Source: Aquabacterium sp. A3
GTDB lineage: Bacteria > Pseudomonadota > Gammaproteobacteria > Burkholderiales > Burkholderiaceae_C
Reading direction: 5' to 3'
Length of the DNA stretch: 64,000 nt
Assembly (NCBI RefSeq): GCF_038069945.1
Contig: NZ_JBBPEV010000002.1
Coordinates: forward strand, 1 to 64,000
Below are positions 43,298-51,415 of this stretch, one piece after another (the stretch's first letter is position 1; each line of letters begins with the position of its first letter). A program made the translations under genes and the position numbers. Under the pieces are notes generated by a model. The model saw nothing but the letters and a program-made list of their open reading frames with translations. It searched no databases and was not told the DNA's origin.

Positions 43298-43972
43298 ATG
43301 ATCGGGCGCCCCGATTCCTTCCTGATCGACGGCGCCGCCGGCGCGATCGAGTGTGTGCTGGAGCTGCCCGACGGCACGCCGCGAGGCGTGGCGGTGGTCG
43401 CCCATCCCCATCCCCTGATGGGGGGCACCATGGACAACAAGGTGGTGCACACCCTGGTGCGTGCCCACGCGCAGGCCGGGTGGGCCGCCGTGCGCTTCAA
43501 CTTTCGCGGGGTGGGGCGCTCAGCCGGCGAACACGATGGCGGCCTGGCCGAAACCGACGACCTGCTGACCGTGCTGAATCACCACCTGGGTCTGCCCGAG
43601 TTGGCGGGTCGGCCCTGGGCCCTGGCGGGCTTCTCGTTCGGCGGTTTTGTGGCGGCCCGCGCCGCTGAGGCGGTGGCCAGCACCCATCCGCCGTCCTCGC
43701 TGGTGCTGGTGGGGCCGGCCACCTCTCGCTTTGATGTGCCACCCGTGCCGCCCCATCTGGCGTCCGCCTGTGTCATCCACGGAGAGCATGACGACGTTGT
43801 ACCGTTGTCTGCCGTGCTCGATTGGGCCCGGCCTCAGTCCATGCCGGTGACCGTGGTGCCCGGCGTGGGTCATTTCTTTCACGGGCAGTTGCCCCTGCTG
43901 CGTCAATTGGTGCTGCGGCACCTGATGGCCGCCCAGGCCTGGCCACCGGCAGCGTCGCCCGCTTCAACCTGA
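43298..43972 (+). CDS. Alpha/beta hydrolase (dienelactone-hydrolase-like small serine hydrolase)
   Basis: This 224-residue protein shows VVAHPHPLMGGTMDNKV, the oxyanion-hole signature of the COG2945 group. It also has RFNFRGVGRSAGEHDGG and a nucleophile elbow GFSFGG (Ser near residue 116), an Asp in HGEHDDVVP and the catalytic His in PGVGHFF. It is cytosolic with no signal peptide. The substrate is unknown, probably a short ester. It directly precedes the carboxypeptidase gene, with 8 bases between stop and ATG. Confidence 0.9.
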   Translation: MIGRPDSFLIDGAAGAIECVLELPDGTPRGVAVVAHPHPLMGGTMDNKVVHTLVRAHAQAGWAAVRFNFRGVGRSAGEHDGGLAETDDLLTVLNHHLGLPELAGRPWALAGFSFGGFVAARAAEAVASTHPPSSLVLVGPATSRFDVPPVPPHLASACVIHGEHDDVVPLSAVLDWARPQSMPVTVVPGVGHFFHGQLPLLRQLVLRHLMAAQAWPPAASPAST

Positions 43973-43980
43973 TTGTGCTC

Positions 43981-45267
43981 ATGGCTGTGACCCTTGACCG
44001 ACGACCCCTGCGGTCGTCCCCCTCTTTTCTTTCTTCTGCCGCGCTGGCGCTGGCGCTCAGCGGGGTGATGTCTGCGGGTGTGGGTGCACAAACCAGCGCG
44101 CCCACCACGGCACCGGCGACCCAGGCCTCGGCCGCCGCCGTGCGCCTGGACCTGGGCGGATTTGCCCAGGCCCCGGTGGGCATGCCCGCCCCGCCCGAGG
44201 TGGCGGCGCGCGCCTACATCCTGCAAGACCTCACCACCCGCCAGACCCTGGCCAGCCGGGATGCCGATCAGGTGGTCGAGCCGGCCTCGCTCACCAAACT
44301 GATGAGCGCCTACCTGGTGTTTCAGGCCCTGCAGGCGGGCAAGCTGTCGCTGGACCAGCCCATCAGCGTGTCCGAGCGCGCCTGGCGCACGGGCATGACC
44401 GGGGCCTCGCGCAGCTTCATCAAGGTCAACAGCCAGGTCAAGGTGGACGACCTGCTCAAGGGCATGATCGTGCAAAGCGGCAACGACGCCACCGTGGCCC
44501 TGGCCGAGGCCGTGGCCGGCTCGGTGGAAACCTTCGTGGACATGATGAACCGCCAGGCCGCGCAGTTTGGCCTGAAGCAGACCACCTTCAAGAACCCGGA
44601 AGGCCTGCCCGCGCCCGGACACGTCAGCACCGTGCGTGAGTTGTCGGTGATCGCGGCCCGCCTGATCGCCGACTTCCCGCAGGCCATGCCGTACTACAGC
44701 ATGAAGGAGTTCACCTTCAACGGCATCCGCCAGACCAACCGCAACCTGCTGCTGTACCGCGACCCCACGGTCGATGGACTCAAGACCGGCTACACCGACG
44801 CGGCGGGCTACTGCCTGATCAGCACGGCACGCCGCACCGGCCCGGCCGGCGAGCGCCGCTTGCTCAGCGTGGTGGTGGGCACCTCGTCCACCGAAGCGCG
44901 GGCCAGCGAAAGCCAGAAACTGCTCAACTGGGGCTACAGCGCCTTTGATGTGGTCAAGCTGTTCGATGGCGGTCAGGCCGTCACCCAGGCCCCGGTCTGG
45001 AAAGGGCGCAGCGACACCGTGGGCCTGGGCCGCACCCAGCCCATCGTGGCCGTGGTGCCCCGAGGCCAGGCCAGCCAGGTGCGCACCGTCGTGACGCGCA
45101 ATGACCCGCTGATCGCCCCCCTGAGCCAGGGGCAGGCGGTTGGCACCTTGAAGATTCGCCTGGGGGAACAACCTTGGCAGGATTGGCCATTGCACACCCT
45201 GCAGGCCGTGCCCGAGGCCGGATGGCTGGGGCGCGCCTGGGATGCCTTGCGCCTGAGCATCCAGTGA
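43981..45267 (+). CDS. dacC: D-alanyl-D-alanine carboxypeptidase (PBP5/6, S11 family)
   Basis: This periplasmic enzyme removes the terminal D-Ala from peptidoglycan pentapeptides. The 428-residue protein has a signal peptide (cleaved after GVGA, about residue 36). Its motifs are S103-L-T-K106, S166-G-N168 and K268-T-G270 (GLKTGYTDAAGYC). A C-terminal beta-domain ends in an amphipathic helix (WLGRAWDALRLSIQ), which tethers such enzymes to the inner membrane. The start at 43981 is the first ATG after the preceding stop; upstream sequence is in the hydrolase gene. The exact paralogue (dacA/C/D) cannot be assigned. Confidence 0.93.
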   Translation: MAVTLDRRPLRSSPSFLSSAALALALSGVMSAGVGAQTSAPTTAPATQASAAAVRLDLGGFAQAPVGMPAPPEVAARAYILQDLTTRQTLASRDADQVVEPASLTKLMSAYLVFQALQAGKLSLDQPISVSERAWRTGMTGASRSFIKVNSQVKVDDLLKGMIVQSGNDATVALAEAVAGSVETFVDMMNRQAAQFGLKQTTFKNPEGLPAPGHVSTVRELSVIAARLIADFPQAMPYYSMKEFTFNGIRQTNRNLLLYRDPTVDGLKTGYTDAAGYCLISTARRTGPAGERRLLSVVVGTSSTEARASESQKLLNWGYSAFDVVKLFDGGQAVTQAPVWKGRSDTVGLGRTQPIVAVVPRGQASQVRTVVTRNDPLIAPLSQGQAVGTLKIRLGEQPWQDWPLHTLQAVPEAGWLGRAWDALRLSIQ

Positions 45268-45281
45268 CACGAAAGCCCGCC

Positions 45282-45593
45282 ATGAGCGCAGACCCATCCT
45301 CCACGCCGCCGTCGTCCGGCGCCCCGTCCCGTGCCGACGAGTCCGTCATCGAGTACCCCTGTGCCTTTCCCATCAAGGTGATGGGGGTGCATCAGGTCGA
45401 GTTCATCGAGGCGGTGGTGGCCATTGCCCAGCACCACGACCCGGCCTACCAGCCGCACACCCTGGAGCGGCGGCCATCCAGCTCGGGCAATTACCTGGGC
45501 CTGACGGTCACCGTCACGGCCACCAGCCGCGAGCAACTCGACAACCTGTACCGCGCCCTGACCAGCCATCCGCTGGTCAGGTACGTGCTCTGA
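45282..45593 (+). CDS. ybeD: DUF493 (YbeD) family protein
   Basis: This 103-residue small cytosolic protein shows the YbeD/ACT-like pattern YPCAFPIKVMGVH...FIEAVVAIAQ and SSGNYLGLTVTVTATSREQLDNLYRALTSHPLVRYVL. The ACT-like fold suggests a regulatory role, perhaps in lipoate metabolism, because ybeD often precedes lipB. Here lipB does not follow and the next gene is yajC. It lies 14 bases after the carboxypeptidase gene, matching the common dacA-ybeD pairing. Confidence 0.92.
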   Translation: MSADPSSTPPSSGAPSRADESVIEYPCAFPIKVMGVHQVEFIEAVVAIAQHHDPAYQPHTLERRPSSSGNYLGLTVTVTATSREQLDNLYRALTSHPLVRYVL

Positions 45594-45623
45594 GCCCCTG
45601 AGGTACGGCCCCGGCGTGGGGCA

Positions 45624-45629
45624 TACAAT
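45624..45629 (+). promoter_or_regulatory. Possible -10 element of yajC-secDF
   Basis: TACAAT lies 65 bases before the yajC GTG. The leader contains short GC-rich inverted repeats (GCCCTGTGCAGGGC). No clear -35 hexamer is found. Confidence 0.35.
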
Positions 45630-45693
45630 CCGGTGGCTAGACTGGCCGGCGCCCTGTGCAGGGCCTCGGCCCTTTGTTTGAAGGAAAGACAAC

Positions 45694-46020
45694 GTGTTCA
45701 TCTCTGACGCTTTTGCCCAGGCCGCCGCGCCGGCCGCCAGCACCTCCAGCAGCCTGTTGAGCATGCTGCCCCTCGTGCTGATGTTCGTGGTGCTGTACTT
45801 TGTGATGATCCGGCCTCAGATGAAGCGCCAGAAAGAGGTCAAGGCCATGCTGGACGCCCTGGCCAAGGGCGACGAGGTGGTGACCCAGGGCGGCGTGCTG
45901 GGCAAGATCACCAAGCTGGGTGACAACCAGGTGCACCTGGAAGTGGCCAACGGCGTGGAGCTGCAGGTGCAGCGTGCCGCCATCGTCCAGGTTCTGCCCA
46001 AGGGCACTTTCAGCAAGTAA
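45694..46020 (+). CDS. yajC: Preprotein translocase subunit YajC
   Basis: This 108-residue inner-membrane subunit joins the SecDF holocomplex. It has a short periplasmic N-terminus, one helix (LSMLPLVLMFVVLYFVMIRPQ) with the diagnostic RPQMKRQKE, and a cytoplasmic domain (LAKGDEVVTQGGVLGKI). The start is a GTG at 45694 with AAGGA 8 bases upstream. It lies 6 bases before secD in the standard yajC-secD-secF order. The tgt/queA genes that often precede yajC are absent. Confidence 0.95.
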   Translation: MFISDAFAQAAAPAASTSSSLLSMLPLVLMFVVLYFVMIRPQMKRQKEVKAMLDALAKGDEVVTQGGVLGKITKLGDNQVHLEVANGVELQVQRAAIVQVLPKGTFSK

Positions 46021-46026
46021 GCAGCC

Positions 46027-47895
46027 ATGAACCGTTACGCCTGGTGGAAGTACCTCGTCATCGCCATCGCCCTGGTGGTGGGCTTCGTCTACACGCTGCC
46101 CAACTTCTTTGGTGAGGCGCCCGCCGTTCAACTCTCCAGTGGCAAGGCCACGGTCAAGGTGCATGCGGACGACGTGGCCCGGGTGGAATCGGCCCTGAAC
46201 GCCGCGGGCATCCGGCCCGACTTCGTCGAGTTCGAGGGCACGTCGGTGCGGGCGCGGTTCAAGGACACCGACACCCAGATCCAGGCGCGCGACGTGATTC
46301 AGCGCACCTTCAACCCCGATCCAGCCAATCCGGGCTACATCGTGGCGTTGAACCTGGTCTCGCGCACGCCCAACTGGCTGCGTGCGGCCCGGGTGGCCTT
46401 TGTCGAGCCTCGGCCCATGTACCTGGGGCTGGACTTGCGCGGGGGTGTGCACTTCCTCATGCAGGTGGACATGAAGGGCGCCATCACCCAGCGCCTGGAA
46501 ACCGTCACCAGCGACGTGCGTTCGCTGATGCGCGACAAGGACATCCGCCACAGCGGCATCCGCCGCGAGGGCGACACCATCGTGGTGCGTTTCCGCGACG
46601 AGGCCACGCGTGAGGCCGGTCGCAACGCCTTGCGCGATGCCCTGGGCGACCTGAGCTGGAACGACGTCGGCCCGGCCGATGACCTGAGCGTGGTGGGCAG
46701 CCTGCTGCCCCAGGCGGCGCGGGCCATCCAGGACCAGGCGCTCAAGCAAAACATCACCACCTTGCACAACCGGATCAACGAACTGGGGGTGGCCGAGCCC
46801 GTCATCCAGCAGCAAGGCATTGACCGCGTGGTGGTGCAACTGCCTGGCGTGCAGGACACCGCACGCGCCAAGGACATCATCGGCCGCACCGCCACCCTCG
46901 AAGTGCGCATGGTCGACGACGGCGCCGAGGCGCGCAACGCGCTCACCGGCGGCCCAGTGCCCTTCGGCACCGAACGGTTTCTGGAGCGTGATGGCACGCC
47001 CATCATCGTCAAACGGCAGGTGGTGCTCACGGGTGACAACCTGACCGACGCCCAGGCCGGTTTTGACGAGAACCAGGAGCCTGCCGTGCACCTCACGCTC
47101 GATGGCCGTGGCGCGCGCATCTTCCGCGAGGCCACCCGAGAGAACGTGGGCAAGCGCATGGCGATCTTGCTGTTCGAGAAGGGCCGGGGCGAGGTCGTGA
47201 CCGCGCCCGTCATCCGCGGCGAGATCAGCGGTGGCCGGGTGCAGATTTCGGGCCGCATGACCACCACCGAGGCCGCCGACACGGCGCTGCTGCTGCGTGC
47301 CGGCTCGCTGGCCGCGCCCATGGAGATCATCGAAGAGCGCACCGTGGGCCCCAGCCTGGGCGCCGAGAACATCGCCCAGGGCTTCAACAGCCTGGTGTGG
47401 GGCTTTGCCGCCGTGGCCGTGTTCATGGTCATCTACTACATGCTGTTCGGCCTGTTCTCTACCGTGGCCCTGTCGGTCAACCTGCTGCTGCTGATCGCGG
47501 TGCTGTCCATGCTGCAGGCCACCTTGACGCTGCCGGGCATCGCGGCCATCGCCCTCACCCTGGGCATGGCCATCGACTCCAACGTGCTGATCAACGAGCG
47601 CATCCGTGAAGAGTTGCGCAACGGATCAGCCCCGCAGACGGCCATCCGTGCCGGCTATGACAACGCCTGGGCCACCATCCTGGACTCCAACGTCACCACC
47701 CTGATCGCCGGCGTGGCCCTGCTCACCTTCGGCTCGGGCCCCGTGCGTGGGTTTGCGGTGGTGCACTGCCTGGGCATCCTCACGTCGATGTTCTCGGCGG
47801 TGTTCTTCTCGCGTGGCCTGGTCAACCTCTGGTACGGCCGACAGAAGAAGCTCAAGGGCCTGTCCATTGGCCACGTCTGGAAGCCGCAGGAGTAA
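46027..47895 (+). CDS. secD: Protein translocase subunit SecD
   Basis: This 622-residue RND-type membrane protein uses the proton gradient to pull exported proteins through SecYEG. It has an N-terminal helix (YLVIAIALVVGFVYTLPNFF), the D1 motif LGLDLRGGVHFLMQVD, the large periplasmic domain, and the D4 region GPSLGAENI. Five further helices follow, with IALTLGMAIDSNVLINERIREEL (D5) and TTLIAGVALLTFGSGPVRGFA (D6). It forms an operon with yajC and secF (5-base gap). Confidence 0.97.
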   Translation: MNRYAWWKYLVIAIALVVGFVYTLPNFFGEAPAVQLSSGKATVKVHADDVARVESALNAAGIRPDFVEFEGTSVRARFKDTDTQIQARDVIQRTFNPDPANPGYIVALNLVSRTPNWLRAARVAFVEPRPMYLGLDLRGGVHFLMQVDMKGAITQRLETVTSDVRSLMRDKDIRHSGIRREGDTIVVRFRDEATREAGRNALRDALGDLSWNDVGPADDLSVVGSLLPQAARAIQDQALKQNITTLHNRINELGVAEPVIQQQGIDRVVVQLPGVQDTARAKDIIGRTATLEVRMVDDGAEARNALTGGPVPFGTERFLERDGTPIIVKRQVVLTGDNLTDAQAGFDENQEPAVHLTLDGRGARIFREATRENVGKRMAILLFEKGRGEVVTAPVIRGEISGGRVQISGRMTTTEAADTALLLRAGSLAAPMEIIEERTVGPSLGAENIAQGFNSLVWGFAAVAVFMVIYYMLFGLFSTVALSVNLLLLIAVLSMLQATLTLPGIAAIALTLGMAIDSNVLINERIREELRNGSAPQTAIRAGYDNAWATILDSNVTTLIAGVALLTFGSGPVRGFAVVHCLGILTSMFSAVFFSRGLVNLWYGRQKKLKGLSIGHVWKPQE

Positions 47896-47900
47896 TCACC

Positions 47901-48929
47901 ATGGAATTTTTCCGCATCCGGCGCGACATCCCCTTCATGCGCCACGCCCTGCTGCTCAACGCGATCTCGGTGATCGCGTTCCTGGCGGCCGTCTTTTTCA
48001 TCGCCACCCGCGGGCTGCACCTGTCGGTCGAGTTCACCGGCGGCTCGCTCATCGAAGTGCAGTACGCCGAGGCGGCCGACCTGCAAAAGGCCCGTGCCGC
48101 GATCGAGCCCCTGGGCTTTGGCGAGGTGCAGGTGCAGAACTTCGGCACCTCGCGCGATGTGTTGATCCGCGTGCCGCTGCGCGAAGACGTGCCCCAGGCC
48201 CAGGTGGTGGACCGGGTGTTTGGCGCGCTGTGCCAGGCCACCCAGGGCCAGATGGCGCGTGCCGAAGCCACCCCCGACGGTCAGCAGGCCGCTGGCCTGC
48301 AGTGCAAGGCCGGTGAGGCTCAGCCCATCACCTTGCAGCGCAGCGAGTTCGTGGGCCCGCAGGTGGGTGACGAGCTGGTGCGCGATGGTGCTTACGCCCT
48401 GCTGGCCACCGTGGTGGGCATCATGATTTACCTGGCCATCCGCTTCGAATGGAAGTTCGCGGTGGCCGGCATCATCGCCAACCTGCACGACGTGGTCATC
48501 ATCCTGGGCTTCTTTGCCTTCTTCCAGTGGGAGTTCTCGCTGTCGGTGCTGGCCGCCGTGCTGGCCGTGCTGGGCTATTCGGTCAACGAGTCGGTCGTGA
48601 TCTTCGACCGCGTGCGCGAGTCGTTCCGCAAGTTCCGCAAGATGACGCCGGCCGAGGTCATCGACCACGCCATCACGTCCACCATCAGCCGCACCATCAT
48701 CACCCACGGCTCCACCCAGATGATGGTCTTGACCATGCTGATCTTTGGTGGGCCCACGCTGCACTATTTCGCCCTGGCGCTGACCATCGGCATCTGCTTT
48801 GGCATCTACTCGTCGGTGTTCGTGGCCGCGGCCATCGCCATGTGGCTGGGCATCAAGCGTGAAGACCTGGTCACCGCCACCAAGAACGAAGGCGATCCCA
48901 ACGATCCGAACGCTGGCGCGGTGGTGTAG
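47901..48929 (+). CDS. secF: Protein translocase subunit SecF
   Basis: This 342-residue partner of SecD has the N-terminal EFFRIRRDIPFMRHALLLN, the F1-type motif LSVEFTGGSLIEVQ, F3 VGPQVGDELVRDGAYALLATVVGIMIYLAIRFEW, and FSLSVLAAVLAVLGYSVNESVVIFDRVRE. A late helix TIGICFGIYSSVFVAAAIAMWLGI completes six membrane segments. It is a few residues longer than the E. coli protein because of an insert near residue 110-130. Confidence 0.97.
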   Translation: MEFFRIRRDIPFMRHALLLNAISVIAFLAAVFFIATRGLHLSVEFTGGSLIEVQYAEAADLQKARAAIEPLGFGEVQVQNFGTSRDVLIRVPLREDVPQAQVVDRVFGALCQATQGQMARAEATPDGQQAAGLQCKAGEAQPITLQRSEFVGPQVGDELVRDGAYALLATVVGIMIYLAIRFEWKFAVAGIIANLHDVVIILGFFAFFQWEFSLSVLAAVLAVLGYSVNESVVIFDRVRESFRKFRKMTPAEVIDHAITSTISRTIITHGSTQMMVLTMLIFGGPTLHYFALALTIGICFGIYSSVFVAAAIAMWLGIKREDLVTATKNEGDPNDPNAGAVV

Positions 48930-48940
48930 AGTCGGAGCCA

Positions 48941-51274
48941 ATGGCTTCCGGTCCCGATCGCTCTCTGGCGCAGACGGCTGCGCTGGCCTACCTTGAATCC
49001 TTGATTCAGGGGGTGGCCGGCTTTCAGCAGGCTTGCCTGGAGGGCGCTCGCGCGCTGGCGGGTGCCAAGGCGCCGCCGGCCCTGGCGCTCAGCCGCCGTG
49101 ACCTGGTGCTGGACTGGCCTCAGGCGCAGGCGGCCTGGCGCGAGGCCCTGGAGGCGGGCCTGAACGAGGCGGTTCAGCGCGTGCAGCGTGGCCTCTCACC
49201 CGAGGTCCTGCCCGAGCGCACCATGGACCTGCCGCTGACCCTGGTGGACGATCAGCAGGTGGAGCAGGATCTGCAGGCCGGCAAGATGGCCCAGACCGTG
49301 CAGGACACGGTGCAGGGCGAGTGGCACGATCTGAGCGCGCGCCTGCAAGGCCTGACACACACCCGTGCGTTGGCCGGCCCGTCGGCCGCGACCGGTGAGG
49401 TCTACGCCCAGGCCTGGCTGTGGCGGCTGGTGCAGCGCGCCTGGCTGGCCTCGGGCCTCACCCAGGATCACTGGCGCACCGCCCACCCGGTGCTGTCCAA
49501 CGAGGCACCGGCCTGGGTGCAAGCGGCCCTGCACCAGGCCAACACGGTCTTGCACGCCCGCGGTGTGCGGCCCGAGATCAACCTGCGGCCCTTCATCCGG
49601 CGGGCGGCTGACGCCCCGGTGAGCCGCAGCGGCGCCAGCGCGGCGCCCCAGGTGCCGGCACAACCCACCTCCGGGTACGCGCCAGTGCACGATGAAACCC
49701 GCCTGCTGACCCAGACGCCCGGGCTCGGCCGGCCAGCGCAAGGCGCGCCGTCGCATGTGCTGGGGCAGTTGGCCCAGGTGGTGGCCCGCCATGTGCCGGG
49801 TTTTGCCGCCACGGCCATCGACCCCTCGGCCATGGAGCCGCATGCGGCCGTCACCGTGTCGTCCGGTCTTCAGCAGGCCATGGGCGGCCGGGTTCAAGGG
49901 CCCGTCGGGCCAGCCCCGGTGTCTTACGCGCCGGGCGTCGCTCCGACCCCGGCCCAGCCCTGGTCAGAAGACCGCGAAGGTGTTCAGCAGGCTTTGCAGC
50001 ACCTGCAGGCCGGCAAGCAGGTGCTCAAGCGCGCCGCCGCCAGCCCGACCGAGCGCGCCACGATCGAAGTCGTGGCCCTCATGTTCCAGTCCATCCTCAC
50101 CGAAGAGCGGCTGCCGGCCGCCATCCGCGTCTGGTTCGCGCGCTTGCAGATGCCGGTCTTGCGCGTGGCCGTCAGTGAGCCCGACTTCTTCGCCTCGGTC
50201 ACCCATCCAGCGCGGGTGCTCATCGACCGCATGGGCGCCTGCGTCATGGGCTTTGTGGCCCAGGCCCAGCACGATGACGATGCCTTGCACCGAGAGATCA
50301 AGCGCGTGGTGCAGGTGGTTGAGGCCTACCCCGAAACCGGGCGCCGTGTGTTCCAGACCGTGCTCAATGAGTTCGAACGTTTTCTGGACGGCTACTTCCG
50401 CGAGCACAACCTGGCCAGCCGCGAAGGCGTGTCGCTGGCCCAGCAGGTGGAGCAGCGCGAGACCTGGGCCATCCAGTACACGATCGAATTGCGCAAGATG
50501 CTGGAGCGCCTGCCCGTGCACGACGGCGTGCGCCATTTTCTGTTCCAGGTGTGGGCCGATGTGATGGCCCACAGCGCGGTGCGGCATGGTCCGGCCAGCG
50601 AGACCACCAAGACGCTCAAGCAGGCGGCGGGCGACCTGATCTGGTCGGCCAGCGCCAAGACCTCGCGGGAAGAGCGTGCCGAGGTGCTGCGCCGCCTGCC
50701 CCCGCTGCTCAAGACCCTGCGTGATGGCATGGCGCAGGCCGGCGTGGCCCTGCCGCGCCAGGACCAGGAAATCCAGGCGCTCAACACGGCGCTGGCGGCG
50801 GCTTTCGCCGCACGTTCGGCCGCCTTGCCGGCCGGTGTGCTGCAGGAGGTCATGGCCAGCCTGGAGGCCCTGGACGAACTGTTGCCCGACCTGGACGACG
50901 TCGAACTGGACGACGACCTGCTGCGCGATCTCTCGGGACACGACTCTGACGGCCTGGAAGTGGTGGCGCAGGGGGGCTCCATGCCCACCCCGGCCATGCA
51001 GGGTTGGGCCCGTGAGTTGCAGGTGGGGGCCTGGTTCACGCTGGATTACCGCGGGCGCCACGAACCCGTGCAACTGGCGTGGCGGGGCCTGCGCAAGCAG
51101 CTCACCTTGTTCGCACGGCCCTCCGGGCCGGCGGTGCTGTTCCAGCTGCAACGGCTGGGGGCCTTTTTGCAGGCCGGGCTGTTGTGGCCCATGGAAGAAG
51201 AGTCGCTCACCACCCGGGCCACGCGCCAGGCGCTCACCAAGCTCGAGGCCGATCCCTCCCGCCTGCTCAGCTGA
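48941..51274 (+). CDS. DUF1631 family protein
   Basis: This 777-residue cytosolic protein matches the betaproteobacterial DUF1631 family ('thymidine phosphorylase' in some old annotations, unsupported). Recognisable segments are VEVVALMFQSILTEERLPAAIRVWFARLQMPVLRVAVSEPDFF, GAYPARVLIDRMG-like HPARVLIDRMGACVMGF, and the C-terminal LDYRGRHEPVQLAWRGLRKQLTLFARPSG region, which looks PilZ-like. A PilZ-type C-domain would suggest c-di-GMP binding, but the RxxxR motif is not obvious, so this is tentative. The central part (residues 220-350) is Pro/Ala-rich linker. It follows secF and precedes the msh operon. Confidence 0.8.
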   Translation: MASGPDRSLAQTAALAYLESLIQGVAGFQQACLEGARALAGAKAPPALALSRRDLVLDWPQAQAAWREALEAGLNEAVQRVQRGLSPEVLPERTMDLPLTLVDDQQVEQDLQAGKMAQTVQDTVQGEWHDLSARLQGLTHTRALAGPSAATGEVYAQAWLWRLVQRAWLASGLTQDHWRTAHPVLSNEAPAWVQAALHQANTVLHARGVRPEINLRPFIRRAADAPVSRSGASAAPQVPAQPTSGYAPVHDETRLLTQTPGLGRPAQGAPSHVLGQLAQVVARHVPGFAATAIDPSAMEPHAAVTVSSGLQQAMGGRVQGPVGPAPVSYAPGVAPTPAQPWSEDREGVQQALQHLQAGKQVLKRAAASPTERATIEVVALMFQSILTEERLPAAIRVWFARLQMPVLRVAVSEPDFFASVTHPARVLIDRMGACVMGFVAQAQHDDDALHREIKRVVQVVEAYPETGRRVFQTVLNEFERFLDGYFREHNLASREGVSLAQQVEQRETWAIQYTIELRKMLERLPVHDGVRHFLFQVWADVMAHSAVRHGPASETTKTLKQAAGDLIWSASAKTSREERAEVLRRLPPLLKTLRDGMAQAGVALPRQDQEIQALNTALAAAFAARSAALPAGVLQEVMASLEALDELLPDLDDVELDDDLLRDLSGHDSDGLEVVAQGGSMPTPAMQGWARELQVGAWFTLDYRGRHEPVQLAWRGLRKQLTLFARPSGPAVLFQLQRLGAFLQAGLLWPMEEESLTTRATRQALTKLEADPSRLLS

Positions 51275-51354
51275 GCACCCGCTGTGTCTGGCTGCACACA
51301 GCCGTCCGGGCGCGTCCGCACTTCCGAGAATTAAGACACGTTCCTGCAGTTATT

Positions 51355-51373
51355 CCTTCCACCTCGTGGAAGG
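51355..51373. repeat. Perfect inverted repeat upstream of mshI
   Basis: CCTTCCAC-CTC-GTGGAAGG is an 8-bp perfect palindrome with a 3-base loop, 43 bases before the mshI ATG. There is no T run, so an operator or leader hairpin is more likely than a terminator. Confidence 0.4.
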
Positions 51374-51415
51374 CGCTCTGTCAGCATGACAACTGTCTGA
51401 ATGCGGGAGCACTGC

